DNA of 37,180 nucleotides from Opitutaceae bacterium (GCA_947474995.1 CANJNJ010000043.1:1-37180); one strand, 5' to 3'. Counted from the first letter of the stretch, positions 7,577 to 16,360 are shown. The notes: a model not told the origin generated them from the sequence alone. Program-made: numbers and translations.

Positions 7577-8863
7577 ATGAATATTCCGTTTTTCCCAATG
7601 AAAACAAACACCCCGCACTCAGTGATCCTCCGGTTCGGCCTGCTGGCCGCCACCGTGCTGTCCGCTCTCTCTACCCGGGTCGGAGCCGGCCCGGCGCAGC
7701 TCGAAAAGGTAGCTTTGTTTGAGGCCGGTGTCGGCGGCTACGAGCGCTACCGCATCCCGGGCATCGCCATCACGGCGAAGGGTACGATCCTGGTCACCTG
7801 CGACGCGCGCAAGAACACCGCGTTGTCGGATTGGTCGGACATCGATCTGTTTCTGCGCCGCAGCACGGACCGGGGTAAGACCTGGGAGCCGCCGGTCAAC
7901 ATGGCCTATCGGGGAAACCACCCCGGGCTGCAGATCAAGCAGAACCCCGCAGCGGTTGGCCGGAATCTCGGCGCGCCGGACCAATATCCGTTCAACAACC
8001 AGACCCTCGTGATCGACCGGAAGACGGGCGACATCCTGTATGTCTACTGTGTCAATTATGAGCGCTGCTTTCAGCGGCGCAGCACGGATGAGGGCGCGAC
8101 CTGGAGTGCTCCGGAGGAAATTACGGCGCCACTCGCGGACATGCGGAAGCTCTACACTTTCGAGGCGATCGGCACGGGACCGAATCACGGCATCCAACTG
8201 AGTAGCGGACGCCTGGTCGTGCCGGTCTGGCTGTCGGCGGGCACGGGCGAGGGCGGTCACCGGCCCTCGGTGGTCACTTCAATGTTCAGCGATGATGGCG
8301 GCCACTCCTGGAAGGCCGGCGAGATCGCCGCGCAGGAAAATGACCCGATGGTCAATCCCAGCGAAACCGTTGCCGTGGAACTGGAGGGCGGCGGCGTCAT
8401 GTTCAGCATGCGGACGGAATCGCTCCAGCATCGTCGCGGCATCACGTACAGCCCGGACGCGGCCACGCACTGGACGCGCCCGGAATTCGTCAATGACCTC
8501 GTGGATGCGGTCTGCATGGCCGGAATCGACCGTCTGTCCCACGGCACGCCGACCAGCCCGAGCCGCCTGATCTACTCGTATTGCAACAACGGCTCGGAGT
8601 CGGACCCGCGGAGCCGCTCACGATTTTTCCTGCGGAAAAATCTTACGATCCGACTCAGCTACGATGAGGGTCGCACCTGGCCGGTCGCGCGGGCGCTTGA
8701 GCCGGGTTACGCCGGCTATAGCGACATCACCACGGCGCCGGACGGGACGATGTATTGTTTTTTCGAGCAGGGGAGCACCCGTCCCAATGAAACCAAGGCC
8801 CTTGTTCTCGCCCACTTCAATTTGGAATGGCTCACCGAGGGCAAGGACACTTTGAAACAATAA
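7577..8863 (+). CDS. Secreted exo-alpha-sialidase (GH33)
   Basis: 428 residues, exported; the signal peptide ends near RVGAG. An in-frame ATG at 7598 (residue 8) gives a more typical signal peptide and may be the true start. The family removes terminal sialic acids from glycans. All GH33 landmarks are present: YRIPG with Arg59, candidate acid/base Asp85, Glu263 and Arg279 (16 apart), Arg353 and Tyr381 (28 apart). Asp boxes: STDRGKTW (96), STDEGATW (169), SDDGGHSW (238), SYDEGRTW (361). The 16- and 28-residue spacings are those I recall for well-studied bacterial sialidases. This and the 26197 gene are the two most canonical sialidases here. It lies between the sialidase-esterase fusion and an aldolase in a tight run. 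Confidence 0.93.
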   Translation: MNIPFFPMKTNTPHSVILRFGLLAATVLSALSTRVGAGPAQLEKVALFEAGVGGYERYRIPGIAITAKGTILVTCDARKNTALSDWSDIDLFLRRSTDRGKTWEPPVNMAYRGNHPGLQIKQNPAAVGRNLGAPDQYPFNNQTLVIDRKTGDILYVYCVNYERCFQRRSTDEGATWSAPEEITAPLADMRKLYTFEAIGTGPNHGIQLSSGRLVVPVWLSAGTGEGGHRPSVVTSMFSDDGGHSWKAGEIAAQENDPMVNPSETVAVELEGGGVMFSMRTESLQHRRGITYSPDAATHWTRPEFVNDLVDAVCMAGIDRLSHGTPTSPSRLIYSYCNNGSESDPRSRSRFFLRKNLTIRLSYDEGRTWPVARALEPGYAGYSDITTAPDGTMYCFFEQGSTRPNETKALVLAHFNLEWLTEGKDTLKQ

Positions 8864-8880
8864 GTCGCCGTCCTTTCTCC

Positions 8881-9813
8881 GTGAAACCGCTCACCGCCAA
8901 GGAAATTCTCGGAAACTGGGCTACGCTCCTCCTGCCGATCCAGGCCGACGACGCCATCGATTACGGCCTGCTGGGCGCCGAGATTGATCACTTCGTGGCG
9001 GCCCGCGTGAACGGCATTTATTCGAACGGGACCGCGGGCGAATTCTACACGCAAAGCGAGGAGGAATTTGACCGGATCAGTTTGTTGCTGGCGCAAAAAT
9101 GCGAACGTGCCCAGATGCCGTTTCAAATCGGGCTCAGTCACCCGAGCGCGCAGACCGCGTTGGACCGGCTGCGGCGCACGAAGGCGCTGCAGCCTTCGGC
9201 GTTCCAGGTCATCCTGCCTGACTGGTTTCCCCTTTCGCCCCCGGAGATCACCGCCTTTCTGGAGCGCATGGTGGCGGAGGCGGGACCGATCCCGCTCATC
9301 GTCTATAATCCGCCGCACGCCAAGCGACGCCTGGTCCCCGCAGAGTGGCTGGCGCTCGCCGAGTCCATTCCCGGCCTCGCCGGCATCAAGGTGCCCGGTG
9401 GCGATGACGCGTGGTACGCGGCGATGCAGCCGGTGTTCAAGCGCTGGTCGGTCTTTATCCCGGGCCATCTGCTCGCGGAGGGCATGGCGCGCGGGGCGCA
9501 GGGCGCCTATTCCAATGTCGCCTGCCTTAGCCCCAGTGGCGCGCAGCGCTGGTACGAGCAGTGCGTGCAAGACCCGGCGGCGGCCCGGGCCTTGGGGCAG
9601 CGGATCGCCAAGTTCTGGGAAGCCAACGTGGCTCCGATCATCACCCGCGATGGCATGGGCAACATGGCCGCGGACAAGGCGACGGCCGTCGCTGGCGGCT
9701 GGCTGCCAGGCCTTCATCCGCGGCTGCGCTGGCCCTATCGGGCGGCGAGCCTGGAGACGTGTCGGCGGATCGGCGAGGTGGCCCGCGCGGAAGTACCGGA
9801 GCTGTTCAGTTAA
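8881..9813 (+). CDS. Dihydrodipicolinate synthase/N-acetylneuraminate lyase-family aldolase
   Basis: Class I aldolase of 310 residues. Seen: NGTAGE (49-54), Tyr142 in YNPP and Schiff-base Lys170 in GIKVPGG. I chose the GTG at 8881, 17 bases after the sialidase stop, because it starts at the usual KPLTAKEIL position. An earlier ATG at 8827 would overlap the sialidase by 37 bases. The YNPP motif is unlike the YYYHMP of the lyase at 1892, so this is a different subfamily, perhaps for another 2-keto acid. Its place in the run with two sialidases suggests work on a released sugar acid (inference). Confidence 0.88.
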   Translation: MKPLTAKEILGNWATLLLPIQADDAIDYGLLGAEIDHFVAARVNGIYSNGTAGEFYTQSEEEFDRISLLLAQKCERAQMPFQIGLSHPSAQTALDRLRRTKALQPSAFQVILPDWFPLSPPEITAFLERMVAEAGPIPLIVYNPPHAKRRLVPAEWLALAESIPGLAGIKVPGGDDAWYAAMQPVFKRWSVFIPGHLLAEGMARGAQGAYSNVACLSPSGAQRWYEQCVQDPAAARALGQRIAKFWEANVAPIITRDGMGNMAADKATAVAGGWLPGLHPRLRWPYRAASLETCRRIGEVARAEVPELFS

Positions 9814-9845
9814 CCGGGAGGCTTTCATGCACTTCTTAGTCGTAG

Positions 9846-9865
9846 CCCTGCCCGGGAGGGCAGGG
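9846..9865. repeat. Second copy of the CCCTGCCC palindrome
   Basis: CCCTGCCC, loop GGGA, GGGCAGGG, preceded by CGTAG exactly as at 5453-5458. Together with the copy at 5457-5480 it brackets the two sialidase genes and aldolase gene. It lies between the aldolase stop and the next regulator and could also act as an RNA hairpin. Confidence 0.75.
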
Positions 9866-9938
9866 ACCGAAGGATCGATCGATCCGACTTGTCCGGCTTT
9901 ATCCGAAGCGGACGACCTCCGGTCGACTCGACAACGAA

Positions 9939-11228
9939 ATGGCAAAGTTCATGACAGCCTCTAACCCGCCGCACCCCATGATTGCCCTTGCTCACCCGGT
10001 GAAATTCAACACCGCCCGGCTGCCCGCCGAGGCGGGCGAGGCAGGCCGCAGATCGTCGTACGCTCTGCCCGAGCGGCAATCGCTCGTGGCGCAGACCATG
10101 GGATTCCTGAATTTCCAGATTGAGAATGGGGAGTGGCGGGACTGGCTGCCGAGCGAGCGGGCGCTCTGCCGCCTGCTGCAGGTCAGCCGGAACACCCTGC
10201 GCGCGGCCCTGGTACAGCTGGCCGCGGACGGCGTGATCCGTCCGATGCATGGCGCTGGTCACCAGATCCTCGTGCTACCCGGCAAGCGCGCCGCCGGGCC
10301 ACAGACGGGCCACGTGGCGCTGCTCCTGCCCGAGCCCATCGAGCGGTTGCGGCCGATGCACAGTCTCTGGATTGACGACATGCGCGCGCTGCTGAGCGAG
10401 CGGGGCATCCGGCTGCGGATTTTTCACGGCCACCACTATTTCGGGCCCAACCCGGGAACCGTGCTCGAGAAGCTCGTCACGCGCAACCCGCACGGCTGCT
10501 GGATCCTGATGCTGTCAGACGAAAGGGTGCAGCACTGGTTCAGCAAAAACCACGTGCCCTGCATCGTGGCTGGGTCGACTTACGCCGGGATCGAACTGCC
10601 CTCGCGCGATCTTGACCACCGGGTGATGTGCCGGCACGCCGCCGGGGTCCTGCTGGGACTCGGTCATCGCCGGATCGCCATGCTGACCCTGAAGTCCCGC
10701 CGCGCCGGCGACCTCGAGAGTGAGGCGGGGTTTGTCGAGGGCGTACGCCAGTCCCCCCACGACGACGCCGAGGCGATTGTCATTTATCACGATGAGAGCG
10801 TGGCCGGTATCACCTCGGCCGTGCGTCGGCTGCTGAAGGTCCGGCCGCGGCCGACCGCGCTGCTGATACTGCATCCTCATTACTATCTGGCGACGATCAG
10901 CCGCCTGGCGCAGGGCGGGGTGTCGATCCCTCGGGACATCTCGGTGATCTCCCGCGACGACGACCCGTTTCTCTCCTTCCTGGCGCCGTTGCCGGCGCGT
11001 TACGAAGTCAGTCCGCACCAGATGGCGCGCAGCCTCCTGCGCCCGGTGTTGGAAATCCTCGGGGGCCATCCGGTCTCCCAGCAGGCGGTGCGCATCATGC
11101 CGAAATTTCTCCGCGGCGAATCGATCGCCGCGCTCAAGGACCACGCGGCCGGATCGCTGGCGTCAGCGGGCCGGTGCTTTGGCGTTCGGCGACCTGGCGC
11201 CGCTTTCAAAGGGCAGCAAGCCCCCTAG
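9939..11228 (+). CDS. GntR/LacI hybrid transcriptional regulator
   Basis: Up to 429 residues from the ATG at 9939. The ATG at 9978 (residue 14) is an equal candidate; neither has a convincing ribosome site. Residues about 45-112 are a GntR winged helix (LPSERALCRLL, QVSRNTLRAALVQL, DGVIRPMHG). The rest is a LacI-like effector domain (PEPIERLRPMHSLWIDDMRA, GSTYAGIELPSRD, RHAAGVLLGLGHRRIAML). It is closest to the regulator at 613-1719, sharing PEPI.RLRP..(A/S)LWID, YYGP/YFGP and RHAAG.LL..GHR.IA. The C-terminal 45 residues are low in family similarity. The stop overlaps the stop region of the next, convergent regulator by four bases. Likely controls the sialidase run upstream or the pair downstream (inference). 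Confidence 0.9.
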   Translation: MAKFMTASNPPHPMIALAHPVKFNTARLPAEAGEAGRRSSYALPERQSLVAQTMGFLNFQIENGEWRDWLPSERALCRLLQVSRNTLRAALVQLAADGVIRPMHGAGHQILVLPGKRAAGPQTGHVALLLPEPIERLRPMHSLWIDDMRALLSERGIRLRIFHGHHYFGPNPGTVLEKLVTRNPHGCWILMLSDERVQHWFSKNHVPCIVAGSTYAGIELPSRDLDHRVMCRHAAGVLLGLGHRRIAMLTLKSRRAGDLESEAGFVEGVRQSPHDDAEAIVIYHDESVAGITSAVRRLLKVRPRPTALLILHPHYYLATISRLAQGGVSIPRDISVISRDDDPFLSFLAPLPARYEVSPHQMARSLLRPVLEILGGHPVSQQAVRIMPKFLRGESIAALKDHAAGSLASAGRCFGVRRPGAAFKGQQAP

Positions 11229-12361
11229 ATTTTGCGGCCTACCGGTTCGCTTGCCCGCGCGAGCGTTTCGCCCGGTACAAACGCGGGCAAAATCAAGTAC
11301 GGTTCTTGGGTCACGTGGTGCCCGGACAACATGCTTTGCGCGATGCGGAAGGCCAGGCGCGCCTGCTTTACGGCCGGACTGCGGTAGCGGGTGATTTCCG
11401 GCAAGGCCAGATCCAGCGAAGGCCGGGTGTCCCGGCAAAGCAGTGAAACGTCCTCGGGGATGCGACGTCCCGTTTTCAAAAGGTGCACCAGGACCATCAG
11501 CAGGTGCTCGGCATGGATGCAGAAAACCGCGGTGGCGGGGTTGCCGCTGCGCAGCACGTGTTCCAGTGTCGCAAGCAGGCCGGCCCGACTTGGGCCGGCG
11601 GAGATTTCGACCACCGTGATGGATTTTTTTTGCTGTTGAATATATTCCGTGAGCCCGCGCAGGCAGGCCAAGTCCCCCGCGAGAGGTTGGTGCGGAATGA
11701 CCAACGCCACCCGTTTATGGTCGTACTTGGCCAGGCAACCGGCGGCGTGCCAGCCGATGGCGTAGTAGTTTACATCGACCGAAGGTAGCTCAACGCCCGC
11801 GTGGCAGGAGCCGAGCACGAGGGTGGGGACGCCGGACTGCGCGAACCAGCGCTGGATCGTGGCCGAGGCCCCGAGCAGCAACCAGCAAACGTGGCGCCGG
11901 CCGCTGACCATGTTCGCGAGGCGCGCTTCCGGATGGCGGCCGCCCAGGGTCCGATCAAAGATTTCTTCCCAGCCCACGCCTTGTTCGGCAAAGCGGGCGC
12001 GCATTTCCATCAACACGGGATGTCCGCTGAAACGCGGGGATTCGCGCGAGGAGGGCACGACGAGACAAACCGTCGGCGGCGCGGAAAAGAGATTCTTGCG
12101 GCGCGTCTGGCGCAGGCGGGTGCGGCAGCCTTTCTTGATCGTGATGATCCCGTCTTCGGCCAGGCGCGCCAGCGCGGCGCGGACGGTGGGCCGGCTGACA
12201 CTCAGGCGCCGCGCGAGTTCGTGCTCGCCCGGCAGGAGTTCGCCCCACGCGCCCTGGCGAATCGATTCGCGCAGCGCCTCGGCTGCCTGGTCGGAAACGC
12301 TGGCGCGGTGAAACTCCGAAAGGGCGGCCGGATTTTGTAGCACAGGGCGCGAACGTGTCAT
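11225..12361 (-). CDS. GntR/LacI hybrid transcriptional regulator
   Basis: 378 residues. GntR winged helix at about 20-85 (LLPGEHELARRLSVSR, PTVRAALARLAEDG, IITIKKG). LacI-like effector domain about 95-370 (IQRWFAQSGVPTLVLGS, HAGVELPSVDV, HAAGCLAKYDHKRVAL, IPEDVSLLCRD). It is the most diverged of the three hybrid regulators here, though it keeps the Q.WF....P...GS....ELPS.D core. It is divergent from the sialidase-like gene at 12419 with only 57 bases between the start codons, so that gene and the one at 13760 are the likely targets. It converges on the previous regulator with a four-base overlap of 3' ends. Confidence 0.91.
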   Translation of the reverse strand: MTRSRPVLQNPAALSEFHRASVSDQAAEALRESIRQGAWGELLPGEHELARRLSVSRPTVRAALARLAEDGIITIKKGCRTRLRQTRRKNLFSAPPTVCLVVPSSRESPRFSGHPVLMEMRARFAEQGVGWEEIFDRTLGGRHPEARLANMVSGRRHVCWLLLGASATIQRWFAQSGVPTLVLGSCHAGVELPSVDVNYYAIGWHAAGCLAKYDHKRVALVIPHQPLAGDLACLRGLTEYIQQQKKSITVVEISAGPSRAGLLATLEHVLRSGNPATAVFCIHAEHLLMVLVHLLKTGRRIPEDVSLLCRDTRPSLDLALPEITRYRSPAVKQARLAFRIAQSMLSGHHVTQEPYLILPAFVPGETLARASEPVGRKI

Positions 12362-12418
12362 TTTTTTTGATAACTTGTCGAACCTTTAGAGGCCGGCGGG
12401 GCGGAGTAGCTTCCCCGG
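12362..12418. promoter_or_regulatory. Short divergent promoter region
   Basis: 57 bases separate the start codons of the regulator and the sialidase-like gene. On the minus strand it reads TTCGACAAGTTATCAAAAAA just before the ATG. The AT-rich tract is unusual for this DNA and is the likely site of promoter elements and repressor binding for both genes. No perfect dyad is present. Confidence 0.4.
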
Positions 12419-13570
12419 ATGATTTCCTCTCCCCGTGTGGGCCGGTTGCTGGGCCTGAATTTGGTGATCGCTCTTGCCCTGATGAGCGCCGGACGCTCGG
12501 CAACCGCGTTGCCGCCGCCCTATGATATCGACCCTTCGGCCGAGCATCCGCGCAATACCGAGGGCGCCTTTATCACGCTCCGCTCGGGTCGGGTGCTGTT
12601 TTCCTATTCCCAGTTCACGGGTGGCCAGCACGATCACAGTCCGTCGGCGATCGCGGAGATTTATTCTGATGATCAGGGAAAAACCTGGAGCCAGCCGCGG
12701 GTGGTGGTGCCGACGGGCAGCTACCAAAACATCATGAGCGTGTCTTTCCTGCGCCTTGCCAGTGGCAAACTCGCGCGCTTCCACGCCGTCAAGCGGACGA
12801 AGTGGCTCGACTGCCATCCGGTCATGTCGCTTTCCGCGGACGAGGGTATCACCTGGTCCGAGCCGAAGCAGGTCCTTGCGGCTCCGGGTTATTTTGTGCT
12901 GAACAACGATCGGATCATCCAGACTTCGAGCGGCCGCATCCTCATTCCCCTCGGTTACCATCGCAGCCGCGGCACGGTCGATGACGAGACGTCGTGGGAC
13001 GGACGGGCGACCGCGATGTGGATTTATTCCGACGACGAGGGCGCGACGTGGAAGGAAGCCAAGTCCTGGTGGGGCATGCCGGTCGCGAGCAACTCCGGAC
13101 TGCAGGAACCCGGGTTAGTGCAATGTCCGGACGGTTCGCTCTACAGTTGGGTGCGCACCGACCAAGGGTTCCAATATGACTTCCGCTCCCTCGACAACGG
13201 CCTGACCTGGAGCGCGCCCGCGAAGAGTTCCCTCAGTTCGCCGACCTCGCCGGCTAGTATCAAGCGACTGCCGCGCTCCGATACCCTGATGGTGGTCTAC
13301 AACGACCACTCCGGGCGGGTGCCGGCGCCGGAGAAGCCGAACCAGCGCGCGCCCTTGGTGCTCTCGTTTTCGACGGACGGCGCGAAAACGTGGGGTGCGC
13401 CGCAATTGATCGAAGACGACCTGACCGGCTGGTACTGCTATACCGCGATCCATTACACGGACGATGCCGTGTTGCTCGCTTATGTGGCCGGCGACGACAA
13501 ACTCGGGCATCTTTCCCGGTTGCGGATTCGGCGGGTGCCGCTGGCGCTGCTGAATATTCCGAAGCGCTGA
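12419..13570 (+). CDS. Secreted sialidase-family (BNR propeller) protein
   Basis: 383 residues with a signal peptide (about 1-30). Asp boxes: SDDQGKTW (83), SADEGITW (139), SDDEGATW (204), a degenerate SLDNGLTW (257) and STDGAKTW (318). It lacks the YRIP motif but has HPRN with Arg45 at the equivalent place, Asp72, Glu230 and Arg246 (16 apart), Arg310 and Tyr341. So a GH33-like active site appears to be kept in a diverged frame. This BNR_2-type branch is often named sialidase, but few members have known substrates; other acidic sugars are possible. It is a tandem paralogue of the next gene (shared EHPRN.EGAF.TL, YSQFTGG, APGYFVLNND, GLQEPGLV, YCYTAIH). Its own regulator is probably the divergent gene next to it. 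Confidence 0.85.
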   Translation: MISSPRVGRLLGLNLVIALALMSAGRSATALPPPYDIDPSAEHPRNTEGAFITLRSGRVLFSYSQFTGGQHDHSPSAIAEIYSDDQGKTWSQPRVVVPTGSYQNIMSVSFLRLASGKLARFHAVKRTKWLDCHPVMSLSADEGITWSEPKQVLAAPGYFVLNNDRIIQTSSGRILIPLGYHRSRGTVDDETSWDGRATAMWIYSDDEGATWKEAKSWWGMPVASNSGLQEPGLVQCPDGSLYSWVRTDQGFQYDFRSLDNGLTWSAPAKSSLSSPTSPASIKRLPRSDTLMVVYNDHSGRVPAPEKPNQRAPLVLSFSTDGAKTWGAPQLIEDDLTGWYCYTAIHYTDDAVLLAYVAGDDKLGHLSRLRIRRVPLALLNIPKR

Positions 13571-13583
13571 GGGGTCCGATGCC

Positions 13584-13728
13584 GTTGAAAGTTGAAAGCG
13601 ATTAAAGCTCACATGATTTCGCCGAGCGTGGTACGTATGCGGGTTACTTCCTGCGGTTCTGTCCCGAGGATCCCAACCCGGTGAGACCACGGCCGGCCCT
13701 TCCGGACTTTCAACCTTCAACGCTCAAC
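13584..13728. repeat. Inverted GTTGAAA heptad repeat element
   Basis: Left arm 13584-13598 is GTTGAAA twice plus G. Right arm 13707-13728 read on the minus strand is GTTGAGC GTTGAAG GTTGAAA G. The 15-base arms match at 14 positions and enclose about 108 bases. It fills most of the 189-base gap between the tandem sialidase-like genes. A related heptad run is at 27539-27570. Confidence 0.65.
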
Positions 13729-13759
13729 TGACTCACCCGACCGAACCCTTTCCCTCTTC

Positions 13760-15715
13760 ATGATTACGCGTCTTCTGTTGTTCCTCGTAGCCTTAGCCGT
13801 GACGGATCGGCTGCCGGCCGCGGACTCCGTCAATGTTCTTGCCCTCTCCATCGATGCCACGCCGGAGCATCCGCGAAATTCGGAAGGCGCGTTCCTCACG
13901 CTGCATTGCGGCCGCATCCTTTTTGTCTACTCCCAGTTCACGGGCGGTACGTCTGATTTCAGCCCCAGCGAACTGGCGCTGGTGTCGTCCGACGACCAGG
14001 GCCGCACGTGGAGTGCGCCCCGCGTTCTCTTCACGCCGGAGACGGGGACGCTGGAGATGAGCGTTTCGCTCGTGCGCCTCGCGAGCGGGAAGATTGCGCT
14101 TTTTTCGGCGATCAAGCGTGGCACCACGGATTGCCGGCCTTATTTGCGGATCTCCAATGATGAAGGCGTAACCTGGTCGGCTCCGCGCAGCATTCTCCAG
14201 GCGCCAGGCTATTTTGTCCTGAACAATGACCGCGTGATCCAGACTTCGCGCGGCCGACTGCTCGTGCCCGTCGCGTTTCACCGTGTGACCGGGAGGGTCG
14301 AAGGAGGCCATAGCATCGATCTGCGGGGGATCGCCCTTTGGTATTACTCGGACGACGAAGGCGCGACGTGGACCGAGGCCAAGACGTGGTGGACCCTTCC
14401 CGTGGCCGGCACCACCGGCCTGCAGGAACCCGGCCTCGTGGAACTCGCCGACGGCTCGCTGCTTTCCTTCTCGCGGACCGACGTTGGCACGCAGTACGAA
14501 AACCGCTCCCGGGATGTCGGCGAGACCTGGAGCGCGCCCCAGCCGATGCGGCTAAAGTCTCCGGCGTCACCGGCGAGCATCAAACGACTGCCGGGTTCGA
14601 GCGACCTGCTCGCGATCTTCAACGATCACTCGGGCCAGTTTCCGTTTTCGCTCAACGTCGGGACCTACGGCGGACGCACGCCGCTGGTCGCGGCGCTTTC
14701 CTCCGACGGTGGGGTCACCTGGCGGACGGCGAAGCTCCTCGAGAACGGAGCCGATCGGGACTATTGTTATACGGCGATCCACTTTGTCGGAGACGCGGTG
14801 TTGCTGGCCTACATGGATGTCACCCGCAATCCGTCCACCGCGAAGTCACTGGTCATTCGCCGCGTCAACGTGCCGTGGTTGACCGCGCCGGAAAACGCTC
14901 TGGCGGCGAAGTCCCGGAAAGTTCTCCACGATATCTTCGATCACCAGGAAGACTGGATAAAGATCCATGCGGCCGAAGCGCTGGTCGTGGGAGGCGAGGC
15001 CGTGGCGATCCGCGAGCGCTTCCTGGCAATGGCGCCCAAGGCGGAGGCGTTGCCGTACCGCGTCGGCGTGTGGCGGGTGCTCGCGAACACCTCGGCGACG
15101 GCCGCGGAGCGGGCGGAATGCGTCGCGCAGGTGGAAAAGATTTTTCTTAACCCGACCTCGCCGGATCTCTCGCAGGCGCTCGAGACCCTCTGCAAGCTGC
15201 GCGTGAAAGTCGAAGGGCCGGTGTTGGATCTCGTGCGTCGCACGGCGGACGGTCCGGTGGGACCCATGAGTGCGCTCGCGCTTTGGTCACTCGCGCTGCG
15301 CGACGAACCCAAGGCGTTGGAGCGCCTGGGCGGGCTGTTGCGTTCGCCCAAGGATAGCATGCGGCTGATCGCGGCTTACGCCCTGCGCTGGCTGCGCACG
15401 ACGGACCCGACCACGTTGCAATGGTTGACGCAGGCGGTTGCAGCGGAACCCCGCGGGAGCGATGCATCGGCCTATTTGCTGAGCGCTGGATTTGCGCTCA
15501 ATGCCGACCCGGAGCGCCGGTTGGCGTGGCGCACCGCCTTGGAAGAGGTTTTGGCCAAAGGGTCGATGGATGCCCGCTTCGAAGTATGCAACGGACTCCT
15601 TTCCCAATCCACCGCGGCCAGTCTGCCGCTCTATACCTCGCTCCTCGATGATCCCGGTGCGGATACCCGGGTGGGCGCGGCTCTGACCATTCTCTACGGC
15701 GGCGTCCGGGAATAG
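13760..15715 (+). CDS. Secreted sialidase-family protein with C-terminal HEAT-like helical domain
   Basis: 651 residues, signal peptide about 1-21. Residues about 30-375 are a BNR propeller paralogous to the upstream protein, with Asp boxes SSDDQGRTW (77), SNDEGVTW (132), SDDEGATW (197) and SSDGGVTW (314). Its putative active site is in register: Arg39, Asp66, Glu223, Arg239, Arg306, Tyr337. Residues about 380-651 are a separate helical region with repeated Ala/Leu-rich helices (IHAAEALVVGG, AYALRWLRT, ALWSLALRDE) that look like HEAT or armadillo repeats. The extension may bind a partner protein or glycan; I find no catalytic motif in it. It arose by duplication of the 12419 gene type plus domain gain. 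An inverted repeat separates the two, so it may have its own promoter. Confidence 0.84.
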   Translation: MITRLLLFLVALAVTDRLPAADSVNVLALSIDATPEHPRNSEGAFLTLHCGRILFVYSQFTGGTSDFSPSELALVSSDDQGRTWSAPRVLFTPETGTLEMSVSLVRLASGKIALFSAIKRGTTDCRPYLRISNDEGVTWSAPRSILQAPGYFVLNNDRVIQTSRGRLLVPVAFHRVTGRVEGGHSIDLRGIALWYYSDDEGATWTEAKTWWTLPVAGTTGLQEPGLVELADGSLLSFSRTDVGTQYENRSRDVGETWSAPQPMRLKSPASPASIKRLPGSSDLLAIFNDHSGQFPFSLNVGTYGGRTPLVAALSSDGGVTWRTAKLLENGADRDYCYTAIHFVGDAVLLAYMDVTRNPSTAKSLVIRRVNVPWLTAPENALAAKSRKVLHDIFDHQEDWIKIHAAEALVVGGEAVAIRERFLAMAPKAEALPYRVGVWRVLANTSATAAERAECVAQVEKIFLNPTSPDLSQALETLCKLRVKVEGPVLDLVRRTADGPVGPMSALALWSLALRDEPKALERLGGLLRSPKDSMRLIAAYALRWLRTTDPTTLQWLTQAVAAEPRGSDASAYLLSAGFALNADPERRLAWRTALEEVLAKGSMDARFEVCNGLLSQSTAASLPLYTSLLDDPGADTRVGAALTILYGGVRE

Positions 15716-16009
15716 GCCTGCCGGGGCACCTCGCTTCGCTTCGGCTCACCCCATGGCGGCGGAGCGCGCTTCGACTCCTCGACTGCAGGAGCGGCCAACT
15801 GCCGTCGGACTCTCCCGCAGTCCGGGCAGCCGTAAGCGACGAAATTCCGTTAAGTCCGAAGGCAAGAGACGGCGGATATTCCGGTGGTGGCCAACGTTGA
15901 AGGTCAGCCCTGATGGGAGTTGGTGCGCCGCGTGCGGCCTTGGGATTGGGATCTCGTGGCGGTTATTCGACTCCTCCTGCATGAGCCCGCGGCGCGATAG
16001 CCATGGTCG
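15716..16009. other. Gene-free stretch with weak inverted repeats
   Basis: Left part of the gap between the sialidase-HEAT gene and the transporter. I see no gene. Small dyads are present: CGGACT/AGTCCG (15806-15811, 15819-15824) and CCAAC/GTTGG (15891-15895, 15919-15923) around TCAG/CTGA. Their role is unknown. They could be debris of the event that brought in the adjacent HNH relic. Confidence 0.5.
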
Positions 16010-16360
16010 TGGCTCTGGTTAGCCCCTTTTTTCGTGCGAGATAGCTCTTTCATTTCTTCGATCGTAAATGGAGGAGAACGCCTCTGAATCACCGAATAAC
16101 AATTCGGGCAAACTGGCCGTAGATTCGCCAGAGTCTGGGTCGCAAACCGAACATCGGACGCCGTAGTGCGCGACGCATGCCGCACGGGCGCGAGGGGCTC
16201 GCTCGTATGCATTCACGGTCACGCGACGCATGCTGCCTTCCCAATATTTTTCTTCGGTCCCAACCTCAGCAGCGCTCCGGTAGGTCTTCAGGCCAATCGA
16301 CTCCAGGTGCGTAGTCCCTACTTCTTCAAGCTCACCGGCAGCGTCCGGCGGCATCGACAT
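16010..16360 (-). pseudogene. Broken HNH endonuclease (McrA-like) remnant
   Basis: Two adjacent minus-strand reading frames each encode part of an HNH nuclease. The first, from 16360, gives EKYWEG, VNAYERAPRARAACVAHYG and CSVC, the usual lead-in and first zinc-binding pair. The second frame, from about 16130 down to 16010, gives ANLRPVCPNCYSVIQRR followed by PPFTIEEMKEL, the usual end with the second zinc pair. The frame switch lies near 16128-16140. The stretch that should lie between, with the catalytic HVHHL-type histidines, is missing. So a deletion of about 30 codons and a frameshift destroyed the enzyme. The N-terminus is also short for the family. Such genes are linked to modified-DNA restriction. 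It has no functional tie to the neighbours and is probably a horizontally acquired relic. Confidence 0.75.
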
